Shown here: positions 1-9,417 of the stretch, piece after piece
Layout of the letters: each line of letters begins with the position of its first letter
Position numbering within the stretch: position 1 is the stretch's first letter
Origin: Desulfosporosinus acididurans
GTDB lineage: Bacteria; Bacillota; Desulfitobacteriia; Desulfitobacteriales; Desulfitobacteriaceae
Direction: 5' to 3'
DNA length: 64,000 nucleotides
Assembly: GCF_001029285.1 (NCBI RefSeq)
Contig: NZ_LDZY01000001.1
Coordinates: forward strand, 310,001 to 374,000
Made by a program: the position numbers and the translations under genes
The notes under the pieces: model-generated
What the model was told of the DNA's origin: nothing
Databases searched by the model: none
What the model saw: only the letters and a program-made list of their open reading frames with translations

Positions 1-20
1 GCATTTCTAATTATTATCAG

Positions 21-112
21 TTTTGATCCAGTTTTTAGACCCCCACTTCTATAAGTGGGGTAGAGTCCCCATCTGAAGCCCCGATGTTCAGCTTTAGCTG
101 AACGAGTTCACT
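21..112 (+). repeat. Palindromic dispersed element, copy A
   Basis: About 92 bp starting TTTTGATCCAG and ending GAGTTCACT. It has a left hairpin (CCCCACTT, 4-nt loop, AAGTGGGG; 41-60) and a right hairpin (GTTCAGCT, TT, AGCTGAAC; 86-103). Related sequences occur near 20.5, 31.7, 32.4, 48.6 and 59.1 kb. The right end overlaps the last codons and stop of the spoVR gene. The architecture (two subterminal hairpins, no inverted terminal repeats) resembles a non-autonomous IS200/IS605 derivative, which is inference. Confidence 0.75.
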
Positions 113-1593
113 TTTTGCCGCCGGCTGACAAGCCCATCACTAAATTCGAAAATATGGGGTTTTCCATCAACAACTGTTTCCAGAGCAGCAGATTTTCCCC
201 AAAGAGACTGAACTAAAGAAAGGGTCTTTTCAAGATAAACGATATCAAGATCCACGCCTTCATGGCAATGTTTGAGATAAAGTCCTCCTTTGCCCTCATA
301 ATCTCCTTCTTGCACGACTATGCGCGGATTGCCGCCATTAACAAGCTGTTGAACTAAATTGTCCCGTACTTTCTCCCAATCAATTTCCGTGACTTGCCAG
401 TGGGCTCCTACTTTGCGGAAATTAAACAAATTTAGTTCTTCCACTAATTCTTTGCTCAGATGATTGCGAATAAAGGAAAGATCGTTTTCCGTCTCCCGCA
501 GTTCGAAGAGTTCTTCCAGCGATTTCTTTTTAGCAAGGCTTTCCCATAGTTTCACTCCTAAATAATAGGGATTAAGCCCCATGCGTGAAGGCTGAACAAC
601 TTGACTATGCATCAAGGAAAATTCCAAAGCTTCATTCTCAGTAAGCTCGAGTTCGCGCATTATTTTGGCATGCCAAAAGGTTGCCCATCCTTCGTTGATA
701 ATTTTAGTTTCGATTTGAGGGAAAAAGTAGAGTGACTCTTCGCGGACAATGCTTACAATATCCCTTTGCCATTCTTCCAAACCCGGAGAAAATTCAATGA
801 GATAATACAAAAGGTCCTCATAATCCTGTTTTGCCTGTGTCCCATGTTCTTTGTCAGATAAATCCTCCCACAAATCTTCATAGGGAGTAGAGTTCCGCGA
901 TTTTCTGCCCGCAGCCTTATTAGGCTCTCTCGTTGGAATTTTCGACTGTTGACAATTACCGCAACTTCCGCAAGTTCGCTTTGTCGAGCAGCCTTGACCT
1001 TGGCAGTTCGACCCCTGGCAAGAATTTTCTCCTCCTGTCTTCTTATTTTTCAGAGGATGTTTTGGGGTCTTGTCTGTTTTATAATCCGGCCCGATATGAG
1101 AGCGAAAGTCAACGTGTTCTTGGATCGCCAGAACTGCATCTAAAGTAGATTCCACCTTTTCCCGGCCATACAAACATTCATAATCACGAATTTTTTCCGC
1201 ATGGGCAGCCATTCTTTCCACCATGTCTTTAGGTGTATGGGAAAAATAATGGTTATTTTTAAAAAAGTCTACATGAGCATAGACATGACCTATTACAAGC
1301 TTGTTCTGGGTTAAATGATTACCCTCCAGTAGGAATGCATAGGCGGGATTTGTATTAATTACCAGTTCATAAATCCTACTTAAGTTCAAATCATACTGAG
1401 TTTTCATACGATAAAATGCCTTACCAAAACTCCAGTGAGCAAAACGCACCGGCATGCCGTAAGCTCCGAAGGTATACAAGGCCTCGGCAGGAACAATTTC
1501 AAAATTTACCGGATAGAAATCAAGTCCCATGCCTCGTGCCACCTGAGCGATGTTCTGGGCTATGGTCGTTAACCTAACCATCTCTGTATCCAT
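94..1593 (-). CDS. spoVR: SpoVR family protein
   Basis: SpoVR-family protein of 499 aa, associated with spore cortex formation in Bacillus; biochemical role unknown. The family core is recognisable, including EGWATFWH near residues 301-308. Start chosen at ATG behind AAGGGGGG. It lies 3' of yhbH and prkA on the same strand, the classic PrkA-YhbH-SpoVR gene set. Two oddities: residues 190-215 carry six cysteines in 23 residues (C192, C197, C202, C208, C211, C214), which could be a metal site; and the last residues, VNSFS plus the stop, are encoded by repeat copy A, so the natural C-terminus was probably altered by its insertion. Family assignment is firm. Confidence 0.93.
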   Translation of the reverse strand: MDTEMVRLTTIAQNIAQVARGMGLDFYPVNFEIVPAEALYTFGAYGMPVRFAHWSFGKAFYRMKTQYDLNLSRIYELVINTNPAYAFLLEGNHLTQNKLVIGHVYAHVDFFKNNHYFSHTPKDMVERMAAHAEKIRDYECLYGREKVESTLDAVLAIQEHVDFRSHIGPDYKTDKTPKHPLKNKKTGGENSCQGSNCQGQGCSTKRTCGSCGNCQQSKIPTREPNKAAGRKSRNSTPYEDLWEDLSDKEHGTQAKQDYEDLLYYLIEFSPGLEEWQRDIVSIVREESLYFFPQIETKIINEGWATFWHAKIMRELELTENEALEFSLMHSQVVQPSRMGLNPYYLGVKLWESLAKKKSLEELFELRETENDLSFIRNHLSKELVEELNLFNFRKVGAHWQVTEIDWEKVRDNLVQQLVNGGNPRIVVQEGDYEGKGGLYLKHCHEGVDLDIVYLEKTLSLVQSLWGKSAALETVVDGKPHIFEFSDGLVSRRQKVNSFS

Positions 1594-1625
1594 GCCTTCC
1601 CCCCTTATGGTAACTCTTCCGAGGC

Positions 1626-2762
1626 CTAAGAAAAAACGGTCTTTAAAGCATCATAAACTTCGTTGCGATCACGAATCGTTACTAATCTGAGCTTTGGATC
1701 AGTAATACGTTTTAATGTCGACATCAACGTACTGGAATAATGGGTTCTCAGAATTTCGCCATATCCAACCACCCGACTTACCTCGACGAGATTTTTCATC
1801 AAGGTTAAAGCCCGAGAATTATCCGACCCTATATTATCTCCGTCCGTAAAATGAACCGGATAGATATTAAAATGCGCTGGTGGATAGTCGCTTTCAATTA
1901 AATCCAACGCGTATTTATATACTGAAGAACAACGTGTTCCGCCGCTTTCTCCCCGAGTAAAGAATTCTTCTTCGGTAACTTCTTTGGCCTCCGTATGATG
2001 AGCTAGAAATCGGATTTCCACATTTTCATATTTTAGACGTAAAAACCTGACCATCCAAAAGAAGAAAGTTCGTGAAATATACTTTTCAAACTGTCCCATA
2101 GAACCTGACGTATCCATCATCGCTAAAATAACGGCATTCGTCTCGAAATTCGGCCGGGTCTCCCAGGTCTTAAACCGCAAATCCTCAGGAGTAATCTTAA
2201 GTCGTTTGTCTTTATCCTTGTTTTCTTGCAAGGCCTGTCTTTTAATGCTTTCCAGCAGCGTACGTTTTTTATCAACATTGGCCATAAGCCCTTTTTTGCG
2301 GACATCATTAAATTCAGGTCGATCATGAGCAATCAACGGGCGTTTCTTATCATCTAAATTTGGCAGTTTTAATTCAGCAAAAAGGATATTGGCTAAATCT
2401 TCATAAGTGACTTCAGCTTCATAAATATCTTCCCCAGGATTTTCCCCAGCTCCACTTCCCGAGGAACCTTTTCCTTTACCTAGTTCGCGACCCAGGATAT
2501 CACCCGGGGACATTTTTTTATTTCCCTGACCCGTATGATTTTTTTTATTAAGATCATATTTAAAGCGAAATTCTTCTAAAGATCGCATAGGAATCTTTGT
2601 GCTTTTTTTACCATCAGATAAAATGATACTTTCATCAACAATTAAATCGCCAAGTTGTTGTTTGATGACTTCTTCAACTTTTTCTTTGTGTCGCCTTTGA
2701 TCCAAATACCCTTTACGATGCAAACCCCAGTCATCATGGTTTACAATAATGTCCTCAGCCAT
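1626..2762 (-). CDS. yhbH: YhbH family protein (DUF444, VWA-like)
   Basis: YhbH/DUF444 protein, 378 aa. The C-terminal half holds a von Willebrand A-type fold with a MIDAS-like DTSGS at residues 217-221; a low-complexity Gly/Ser/Lys linker sits near 95-110. In Bacillus yhbH is a sporulation-associated gene, and homologues travel with PrkA and SpoVR in many bacteria. Start at ATG with GAGGAGGG upstream. It sits between prkA (24-bp gap) and spoVR (32-bp gap), so the three are most likely one operon. The role is inferred from the conserved neighbourhood: a partner or substrate of the PrkA kinase pathway. Confidence 0.92.
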   Translation of the reverse strand: MAEDIIVNHDDWGLHRKGYLDQRRHKEKVEEVIKQQLGDLIVDESIILSDGKKSTKIPMRSLEEFRFKYDLNKKNHTGQGNKKMSPGDILGRELGKGKGSSGSGAGENPGEDIYEAEVTYEDLANILFAELKLPNLDDKKRPLIAHDRPEFNDVRKKGLMANVDKKRTLLESIKRQALQENKDKDKRLKITPEDLRFKTWETRPNFETNAVILAMMDTSGSMGQFEKYISRTFFFWMVRFLRLKYENVEIRFLAHHTEAKEVTEEEFFTRGESGGTRCSSVYKYALDLIESDYPPAHFNIYPVHFTDGDNIGSDNSRALTLMKNLVEVSRVVGYGEILRTHYSSTLMSTLKRITDPKLRLVTIRDRNEVYDALKTVFS

Positions 2763-2785
2763 GTTATCCCTCCTCTGATTTATTT

Positions 2786-4687
2786 CTAGCGGTTAAGGAG
2801 GGCCCCGACATATTTTACAATTTGATTAGCACAAATCGGACAGTATCCATGCTCATTGATAAGACGATCCATGACATTATTAATTCTTTTCAACTGTTCC
2901 TGATCAGGATGTTCTACTGAGGTTGTGATTTTTACAATATCCTTTAGATCAGCAAACAGTTTCTTTTCGATGGCCTCTTTTAAACGCTCATGAGACTCAT
3001 AGTTAAAAGGTTTTCCTTTACGGGCGTACATGGAAATTCGAATTAAGATTTCTTCGCGGAAGGTCTTCTTCGCATTTTCTGTGACACCAATTTGCTCTTC
3101 AATGCTTCGCATTAACTGCTCATCAGGAGGTAATTCCTCACCTGTTATGGGATCCATCAATTTCGTAGAATTACAAAAGGCTTCTACATTATCAAGATAA
3201 TTGTTGAGAAGGGATTTAGCCGATTCCTCATAGGCAAAGACGAAGGCTTTCTGAACCTCTTTCTTAGCCATTTCGTCATATTCACGTCGGGCTACAGAGA
3301 TTAAGTTCAGGAGATTTTCTCTTTCTTCTTTCATAATTGACGTATGCTGGGATAACCCATCCTTTAATGCTCTGAGAATGTCCAAAGCATTGATACAGGC
3401 ACGTTCATCTCGAATCAGGGCCGTTGAGATGCGATTAATGACATAACGTGGATCCACCCCGCTCATTCCTTCGCCTTGTTCCTCTCCTTCCAGCATGAGT
3501 TCCTTAATGTCCTTTTGATTGAATCCCTCAACATCTTCGCCATCATAGATTTTCATTTTTTTCACGAGATCCATTCCTTGTTTTTTCGATGGCTTCAGTC
3601 GGGAAAGAACTCCGAAGACAGAGGTGGCCCAGAGACTATGGGGGGCAATGTGAACATTTTTAATATCGCTCTGGCTAATTAATTTTTCATATATTTTGAT
3701 TTCATCGCTTACTCGGAGGTTATAAGGAATTTGCATAACGATGATTCTCGATTGTAAGGCTTCATTTTTCTTATTAGCGACAAACGTTCGATACTCATTC
3801 TCATTAGTATGAGCAACTACCAGCTCATCAGCTGATATTAGGGCAAACCTCCCGGCTTTGAAATTCCCTTCCTGGGATAAACTCAAAAGATTCCAAAGAA
3901 ACTTCTCGTCCGATTTCAGCATCTCCTGGAATTCCATTAAACCCCTGTTGGCTTTATTCAATTCTCCGTCAAAACGGTAGGCTCGAGGATCGGATTCCGA
4001 TCCATATTCTGTAATCGAAGAAAAATCAATACTGCCGGTTAAATCAGCAATGTCTTGCGACTTGGGGTCTGAAGGAGTAAAAGTGCCAATTCCCACTCTC
4101 TGTTCTTCTGAAAAGAGAATCCGCTTGACAGGAAAACGTTCCACTTCTCCCTTAAATTCTTCATCCAAACGCAAACGACAAACGGGACAGAGATTTCCTT
4201 CAATCCGGATGCCATACTTCTCTTCAAATTGAGATCTTAATGATAAGGGCAACAAATGCAGAGGGTCTTCGTGCATAGGGCAGCCATCAATGGCGTAAAC
4301 TGCACCCTCTTCACTTCTCGTGAATTCTTCAATGCCCCGTTTCAATAAACTTACAATCGTTGACTTGCCACCACTTACAGGGCCCATAAGCAATAAAATC
4401 CGTTTCCGTACGTCCAAACGTTTAGCAGCACTATGAAAATATTCCTCAATCAGGCGTTCCAATGTCTTATCTAACCCAAAGAGTTCTTTGTCAAAAAAAT
4501 GATATTTCTTTAGATCACCCTTTGTTTCCACACCTGCGGCTTTGATCATCGCATATATTCGCGCATGCGCATGCATCGCTAAATTTGGATTTTTAACAAC
4601 CATTTGCAAGTAATCCGCAAAGGTTCCCTTCCATTCCAATGAAGCCTCTATCTCTCGATATTCACGTAACCAGTTAATAACTTCCAT
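2786..4687 (-). CDS. prkA: PrkA serine protein kinase / AAA+ protein
   Basis: PrkA, 633 aa from the preferred ATG (an upstream TTG at 4708 would add 7 residues, but the purine-rich GAAGGGAGGG lies just before 4687). N-terminal AAA+ domain with Walker A GPVSGGKST near residues 102-110, then the family's C-terminal kinase-like region. Two cysteine pairs occur: CPVCRL around residue 185 and CPICANQ near the C-terminus, possibly zinc-binding. PrkA homologues act in stress and sporulation signalling. First gene of the prkA-yhbH-spoVR run. Confidence 0.94.
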   Translation of the reverse strand: MEVINWLREYREIEASLEWKGTFADYLQMVVKNPNLAMHAHARIYAMIKAAGVETKGDLKKYHFFDKELFGLDKTLERLIEEYFHSAAKRLDVRKRILLLMGPVSGGKSTIVSLLKRGIEEFTRSEEGAVYAIDGCPMHEDPLHLLPLSLRSQFEEKYGIRIEGNLCPVCRLRLDEEFKGEVERFPVKRILFSEEQRVGIGTFTPSDPKSQDIADLTGSIDFSSITEYGSESDPRAYRFDGELNKANRGLMEFQEMLKSDEKFLWNLLSLSQEGNFKAGRFALISADELVVAHTNENEYRTFVANKKNEALQSRIIVMQIPYNLRVSDEIKIYEKLISQSDIKNVHIAPHSLWATSVFGVLSRLKPSKKQGMDLVKKMKIYDGEDVEGFNQKDIKELMLEGEEQGEGMSGVDPRYVINRISTALIRDERACINALDILRALKDGLSQHTSIMKEERENLLNLISVARREYDEMAKKEVQKAFVFAYEESAKSLLNNYLDNVEAFCNSTKLMDPITGEELPPDEQLMRSIEEQIGVTENAKKTFREEILIRISMYARKGKPFNYESHERLKEAIEKKLFADLKDIVKITTSVEHPDQEQLKRINNVMDRLINEHGYCPICANQIVKYVGALLNR

Positions 4688-4730
4688 TATTTGCCCTCCC
4701 TTCTCCAATCAATCAGTGACGGATATATAT

Positions 4731-4768
4731 AAGTATATGCCTTGTCGCCCTAGATAAGGCATATACTT
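4731..4768 (-). terminator. Long hairpin upstream of prkA
   Basis: Inverted repeat with 16-nt arms (AAGTATATGCCTTGTC and GATAAGGCATATACTT, one G-U pair) and a 6-nt loop, between the 4845-5057 gene and prkA. It could end transcription from upstream or act as a leader attenuator for prkA. There is no long T run on the minus strand, so termination is not certain. Confidence 0.5.
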
Positions 4769-4796
4769 TTAAACTTCTTTTCTAAGGAAAAATTAA

Positions 4797-4819
4797 GAAC
4801 ACCCAAAAAGTGGTGTTCT
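4797..4819 (-). terminator. Candidate terminator of the 69-aa gene
   Basis: AGAACACC/GGTGTTCT hairpin read on the minus strand and followed by TTAATTTTT, 26 bp past the stop of the 4845-5057 gene. Confidence 0.55.
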
Positions 4820-4844
4820 CCATTCATCGGGCAAGTATAAACTA

Positions 4845-5057
4845 TTAATTAATTTTCTCCAAATCCCAAGGATCATAAGCAAACTCACCCGGCAGAATAT
4901 CTAACCGCGCTACTACATACTCTCCGATCTCATCACGATCAATCCGTACAACGGTCCCTAGGCAGCGATTACTTGTTGTAACTCTGTCCCCAACTTTAAA
5001 CTTACGTTGAGTTCGAAAGGAAGAGCGGGATACCGAATCATTATTTATCGAAAACAC
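4845..5057 (-). CDS. Small hypothetical protein, barrel-like C-terminus
   Basis: No family recognised. The reading frame extends to 5105, but the strongest ribosome site (AAGGAGG, 8-nt spacing) serves a GTG at 5057, giving 70 aa. The C-terminal half reads KVGDRVTTSNRCLGTVVRID and resembles the short beta-barrel (KOW/SH3-like) pattern of proteins that bind nucleic acid or another protein; that is only a pattern impression. It lies alone between prkA and glnA on the minus strand. Confidence 0.65.
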   Translation of the reverse strand: MFSINNDSVSRSSFRTQRKFKVGDRVTTSNRCLGTVVRIDRDEIGEYVVARLDILPGEFAYDPWDLEKIN

Positions 5058-5300
5058 ATCATTGTCCTCCTTCTTAAATCGCACTATGTTACTTAATATT
5101 ATCAAGTGAAGAGTGTAAATTCCAGATAATATTTAGAATATTTTAAATTGTACATTGTGATTTTTTTAATAAAGTATATGCTCATACGTTAAGTCATTTT
5201 CATGACACTAATATTTTATTTCTGAATTAAGAAGGCCTCTCTCAAGACGGAAGGTTAGCTGCGCTAAGAGGAAAGTATAACCGAAGGCAAACTTTGCGGA

Positions 5301-5343
5301 TTGCATAAAAAGATCCGCAGCAAGTGCGGATCTTTTTATGCAA
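5301..5343 (-). terminator. glnA terminator
   Basis: Perfect 19-bp inverted repeat (5301-5319 with 5325-5343) with a 5-nt loop GCAAG, directly after the glnA stop. T-rich arms on both sides make it usable in either direction. The 190 bp beyond it (5106-5300) are AT-rich and show no gene. Confidence 0.85.
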
Positions 5344-5350
5344 TCATTTC

Positions 5351-6679
5351 TTAGTATAAGGCTAAATATCGATCTAATTCCCATTGTGAGACTGTTACTC
5401 GAAAACTGTCCCATTCTTCCATCTTCGCTTCGTAAAAACGGTGATAGATATGATTTCCTAAAGCTTCTTGCATAACCGGCGCTTGAGCTAATTCATCTAA
5501 AGCCTCTTTCAAACTGCCTGGCAAGGAACCAATATTCACATTGGCGCGTTCTTCATTAGTCATGGCAAAAATATTCATATCAACAGCCGGAGGTGGAGTA
5601 AGTTTATTTTTAATTCCGTCCAGTCCGGCTTTTAATTGAACAGCGAGTGCTAAGTAAGGGTTGCAGGAAGGGTCAGGACTTCTTAATTCAATGCGGGTCG
5701 AAGCCCCTCTTTTCGCCGGGATCCGTATCAAAGGACTTCTGTTTCGCCCGGACCAAGCTATGTAGCAAGGGGCTTCATAACCGGGAACAAGTCGCTTATA
5801 CGAGTTAATAGTCGGGTTCGTAATGGCTGTAAAGGAACGAGCATGTTTCATTAGACCGGCAACATATTGATAGGCAATTTCGGAAAGTTCAAGGGGATCA
5901 TTTGGATCATAAAAAGCATTTTTTCCGTCTTTGAATAAAGATTGATTACTGTGCATCCCCGAACCATTGATACCGAAAATGGGTTTGGGCATAAAGGTAG
6001 CATGTAGGCCATGGTGTTGGGCTATTGTACGAACTACAAAGCGAAAGGTCGCAATCTTGTCAGCAATATCCAAAGCATCCGCATACTTAAAGTCAATTTC
6101 ATGTTGTCCGGGGGCGACTTCATGATGAGAAGCTTCAATTTCATAACCCATCTGTTCTAAGGTCAGAACCATATCCCGCCGAGCATTTTCTCCTAAATCG
6201 ACAGGTGTTAAGTCAAAATATCCTGCCTTGTCATGGGTTACCGTTGTCGGCCGCCCTTCCGGATCTGTATGGAAAAGAAAAAACTCTAATTCCGGACCCA
6301 CATTTAAGGTATAGCCAAGATCTGCCGCCTCTTTTAAAGCCTTTTTCAGAGCGCTTCTCGGGCAGCCTCCGAAAGAAGTTCCGTCCGGATTATAGACGTC
6401 GCAGATAAGACGAGCCACTGCTCCTTCTTTAGGGCGCCAAGGAAATACGACAAAGGTATTAGGATCCGGCCGTAAATACATATCAGATTCTTCAATCCGT
6501 GCAAAACCTTCAATCGAAGATCCATCAAACATCAGTTGACCATCCAGCGCTTTCTCCAATTGTTCTATGGTAATGGCCACATTTTTCAGGATTCCAAAGA
6601 TATCCGTAAATTGTAAGCGAATAAACTTGACTCCTTTTTCCTGAGCTTCACGAAGGACATCATCATTAGTCATGATCAC
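5351..6679 (-). CDS. glnA: Glutamine synthetase type I
   Basis: Glutamine synthetase, 442 aa, makes glutamine from glutamate, ammonium and ATP in the cytoplasm. Full length for the short GSI-alpha form of Firmicutes. Visible motifs are [10 protein letters not shown] near residue 50, the [10 protein letters not shown] stretch of the catalytic domain, and NRSPLIRIP with the following [15 protein letters not shown]. The start is GTG behind AAAGGAG (an ATG two codons later is possible). No adjacent glnR or transporter gene is seen. The preceding 138-bp gap holds a 9-bp hairpin at 6716-6752. Confidence 0.97.
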   Translation of the reverse strand: MIMTNDDVLREAQEKGVKFIRLQFTDIFGILKNVAITIEQLEKALDGQLMFDGSSIEGFARIEESDMYLRPDPNTFVVFPWRPKEGAVARLICDVYNPDGTSFGGCPRSALKKALKEAADLGYTLNVGPELEFFLFHTDPEGRPTTVTHDKAGYFDLTPVDLGENARRDMVLTLEQMGYEIEASHHEVAPGQHEIDFKYADALDIADKIATFRFVVRTIAQHHGLHATFMPKPIFGINGSGMHSNQSLFKDGKNAFYDPNDPLELSEIAYQYVAGLMKHARSFTAITNPTINSYKRLVPGYEAPCYIAWSGRNRSPLIRIPAKRGASTRIELRSPDPSCNPYLALAVQLKAGLDGIKNKLTPPPAVDMNIFAMTNEERANVNIGSLPGSLKEALDELAQAPVMQEALGNHIYHRFYEAKMEEWDSFRVTVSQWELDRYLALY

Positions 6680-6715
6680 AGTGAATCTCTCCTTTCAAGT
6701 TTCCCAAACGATAAA

Positions 6716-6752
6716 CGTCCATGCTCTAACCCTATTCGGTTTTGCATGGACG
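6716..6752 (-). terminator. Hairpin between cobO and glnA
   Basis: CGTCCATGC (6716-6724) pairs perfectly with GCATGGACG (6744-6752) around a 19-nt loop and is followed on the minus strand by TTTATCG. It may end the cobO transcript or form part of the glnA leader. Confidence 0.5.
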
Positions 6753-6817
6753 ACTTTGTCCGACACTTATTTTCTAGTATACTCAGTGTTTCCTTTATTT
6801 ACAATGCCCGGACAACT

Positions 6818-7354
6818 TTAATATTCAATCCCCTTGCGAGCCATTATTCCGTGGTCAAACGGATGCTTCTTTTGAACCATTTCAGTTACCAGGTCCGCCC
6901 TGGCAATTAAAGATTCTGAGGCATTACGGCCTGTCAATACTAACTCTACATGATCAGGTTTAGATTTTAAAACGTTGAAGACGTCCTGTTCCGCTAAAAG
7001 GTCAAACCAGATAGCATTAATGATCTCATCGAGAATAACAATATCCCACTCCCCTGAAGAAACAACTTCCTGGGCTCGCTTAAAAGCTCTTTGGGCTTCT
7101 TGTACATGTTCTTCCCCGGGAGTATCTTTGTATACCCACCCCTTTCCGCCAAAGTGTTCCAGTTTACATTCAGGATATAGACGACTTAGTCCTTGCAATT
7201 CTCCGTAGTCATCGTTTCCTTTCATAAACTGAATAATGTACACGTTGAAGCCGTGTCCCACTGCTCGGACTGCCAGTCCAAAAGCAGCTGTCGTTTTTCC
7301 CTTGCCGTTTCCAGTGTATATTTGAATTAATCCTTTTTCTATAGCTGGCATCAT
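6818..7354 (-). CDS. cobO: Cob(I)yrinic acid a,c-diamide adenosyltransferase
   Basis: CobO/BtuR-type corrinoid adenosyltransferase, 178 aa, which transfers the adenosyl group from ATP to cob(I)alamin-type corrinoids. P-loop GNGKGKTT near residue 14, and Walker-B-like IVILDEIINA in the middle. An ATG at 7375 exists, but GGAAGGTG directly precedes the ATG at 7354. That ATG shares one base with the stop of the upstream gene (TAATG), implying translational coupling. No other cobalamin genes are in view, so this is probably a salvage enzyme. I see no B12 riboswitch upstream. Confidence 0.92.
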   Translation of the reverse strand: MMPAIEKGLIQIYTGNGKGKTTAAFGLAVRAVGHGFNVYIIQFMKGNDDYGELQGLSRLYPECKLEHFGGKGWVYKDTPGEEHVQEAQRAFKRAQEVVSSGEWDIVILDEIINAIWFDLLAEQDVFNVLKSKPDHVELVLTGRNASESLIARADLVTEMVQKKHPFDHGIMARKGIEY

Positions 7355-7884
7355 TATTGCACCTTCCGAATCCATTGTTCTAGTTGAGGATGTACGTAAA
7401 CAACATTGGGCGACCTCAAGATTTCCGGAAATCTTTCCAAGGTTTGCTGGTTGAACGGGATAGAAAAAAACAGTTTAATCGCTGATTTTTCATCATTCGC
7501 CCTTAACTCTACTTTATCAGGGTAAAGATAGTACGAATAGTTCCCATCGCGCCATCGAACCTCAAGTTCCCCAAGCTTCAATCGAATTATACCAAACTCC
7601 TCAATTTTCACAGACTCTACGCTAGAAAAGGGCTGTCGTAAATATTCTGCTTCTAAAGCGACTTGTCCAACTTTAAATTGCAATTCCAAAAGTTGTTCAA
7701 TGATCAATCGTGCTGGTATGGATATATCTTCAAAGGCCCTGCGCTCGCTAAGCAACTCCTCAAGAAGAAGCTCAAATTTTCGCACATGGACAGACCGTAC
7801 TTTTTGTACTTTCTTTAACGCTCTTTCAAAGCTATGATAAACATCTTCAATACACTCAAGGAGCATTGTATCTTCCTCACGCAT
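7354..7884 (-). CDS. Hypothetical protein coupled to cobO
   Basis: 176 aa; no family recognised. Start at ATG 7884, behind GGAGGGG with 6-nt spacing (the frame runs open to 7908). The N-terminal half is charged and helical, possibly coiled coil; the C-terminal half alternates hydrophobic and charged residues (strand-rich), for example VRWRDGNYSYYLYPDKVELR. No signal peptide or membrane segment. The stop overlaps the cobO start by one base, so the two are made together; a link with corrinoid metabolism is inferred from that alone. Confidence 0.75.
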   Translation of the reverse strand: MREEDTMLLECIEDVYHSFERALKKVQKVRSVHVRKFELLLEELLSERRAFEDISIPARLIIEQLLELQFKVGQVALEAEYLRQPFSSVESVKIEEFGIIRLKLGELEVRWRDGNYSYYLYPDKVELRANDEKSAIKLFFSIPFNQQTLERFPEILRSPNVVYVHPQLEQWIRKVQ

Positions 7885-7984
7885 AGATTCCCCTCCTATC
7901 CATATCACTATACCAGAATGTGTCTATCTTTATTTTAGCTGAATTGGCTTAAATTATAAAGCTCTTTTGGAAATTTTGGAAGGC

Positions 7985-9253
7985 TTAAATCGTTCGTCTG
8001 CGACGAATTTTCTTTGATACTTTTTGAACTCTAGTTTCAATCCAGCCTGTGGCGATTTCAGCATTACGTCCCATTTCCAAGGCCTTCCAATAACATTCTA
8101 ATGCTTCTCTGTAGCTGCGCCTCTCTTCATAAAATTCCGCTAGTCGAATCATTGCATCTAAGGGGAAACCTCCTTGCATTTTAGTCTTAGCATCAGGGGC
8201 CTCGAGTTTACCGCTATGCTCTTCTCCCTGTTGCAGAGTTTCTTTTAGAAGTGTCAGTGATTCACAAACCTCTCCGATATGTGATTGCTCTCCCAAAGTT
8301 TCGAAGAGGCTTAAAGATTTCAAATAGTATTGTTCTGCCATCGAATAATCCATGGTTAAATGGAGCAAATTGGCCAAATTTTGATAGCGAAGGGCCATCT
8401 CAAAGTCTTGCTCCGGATAATAGCGGATAGAAAGATCCAGATAATATTTTGCCTCCTCCACTAAATTTATGGATTGTTCAATTTTACTTAAGAAAAAACA
8501 GCTTTCACTAAAAATCTGTTTCGTATCAAATTTTAAGCATAGAGCAACAGCTCTTTGTTGACATTCAAAAGCGGAGCGCATTTCATTTTGTTCGAAATAT
8601 AATAACGCTAAATATTGAAGGGCGTTCGTTAAAGCAACCACGTCGAGAATTTGAATAAAGACCCAACAAGCATGCTTTAAATTTTGAGTTGCTTCCTCCC
8701 GTTTCTTTTGGCGGAAACATAATTCTCCAATCAAAACATCTAATTCGCCTTCACCTTTAAGAAAGCCATTAGCACGACAAATCTCTTGAGCCTGCTCATA
8801 AGCCTTCTTCGCTTTATGCCAATCGGCAAGTGCAGCGTAAACTTGACCAAGGTCAGCGTACAGCATCCCAAGCCTCAAAGGCGGCGAAGTCGTTGGATAA
8901 ACCGCTATAGCCTTTTCATAGTCTTGACAAGCAGCCTGAAACTTTCCCCTTTTAACAGCAACGCTGGCCAAACCGGCCCAAGCTTCAGAGATCCCCTTGG
9001 CATTTTGTATTTCTTGGCAAATACGGAGTGCAGATTGAAACCCTTCTTCGGCTAGTTCATAAAAGCCCAAACGAACTCTTGCCGTCGCTAAGAGTCGCAA
9101 TGTGAAGGCAACAATCTCAGGAACTGACAATTGATCCGCCAGCATGAGCGCTTGGGAATAATAGTTTTCCGCTTTTGCATATTGTTCTTCACCTAAACAC
9201 TGAGTACCATCCTCCATTAAGTTCCTCCAGACTGTTAATTCCACTTCGTACAT
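7985..9253 (-). CDS. Tetratricopeptide repeat protein
   Basis: 422 aa, built almost entirely from TPR units of about 34-40 residues (for example YAKAENYYSQALMLADQL, YELAEEGFQSALRICQEI and WHKAKKAYEQAQEICRAN). The extreme C-terminus is basic (KKIRRRRTI). No enzymatic domain, signal peptide or membrane segment. ATG start behind GGAGGGG. TPR proteins of this type are scaffolds; in Firmicutes some resemble Rap/PlcR-type regulators, but no specific partner can be named. Divergent from the 9418 gene across a 164-bp gap. Confidence 0.85.
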   Translation of the reverse strand: MYEVELTVWRNLMEDGTQCLGEEQYAKAENYYSQALMLADQLSVPEIVAFTLRLLATARVRLGFYELAEEGFQSALRICQEIQNAKGISEAWAGLASVAVKRGKFQAACQDYEKAIAVYPTTSPPLRLGMLYADLGQVYAALADWHKAKKAYEQAQEICRANGFLKGEGELDVLIGELCFRQKKREEATQNLKHACWVFIQILDVVALTNALQYLALLYFEQNEMRSAFECQQRAVALCLKFDTKQIFSESCFFLSKIEQSINLVEEAKYYLDLSIRYYPEQDFEMALRYQNLANLLHLTMDYSMAEQYYLKSLSLFETLGEQSHIGEVCESLTLLKETLQQGEEHSGKLEAPDAKTKMQGGFPLDAMIRLAEFYEERRSYREALECYWKALEMGRNAEIATGWIETRVQKVSKKIRRRRTI

Positions 9254-9417
9254 ATTATCCCCTCCATGTATGTTTCATAATATGCACGATTAAATTTATT
9301 GGGTATTATAAAATCATAAGATTTAAGAGAGCTAAGGAACATTAGAGAGAACAAGCATGCAACCTAGACATAAAAGTCGAAATATGATAATCTTTTTCTA
9401 GAAGGGGGGTTTAGACC

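Noticed and set aside
7885-7984. Cobalamin riboswitch upstream of the cobO operon
   Set aside because: The short gap lacks the B12-box pattern.
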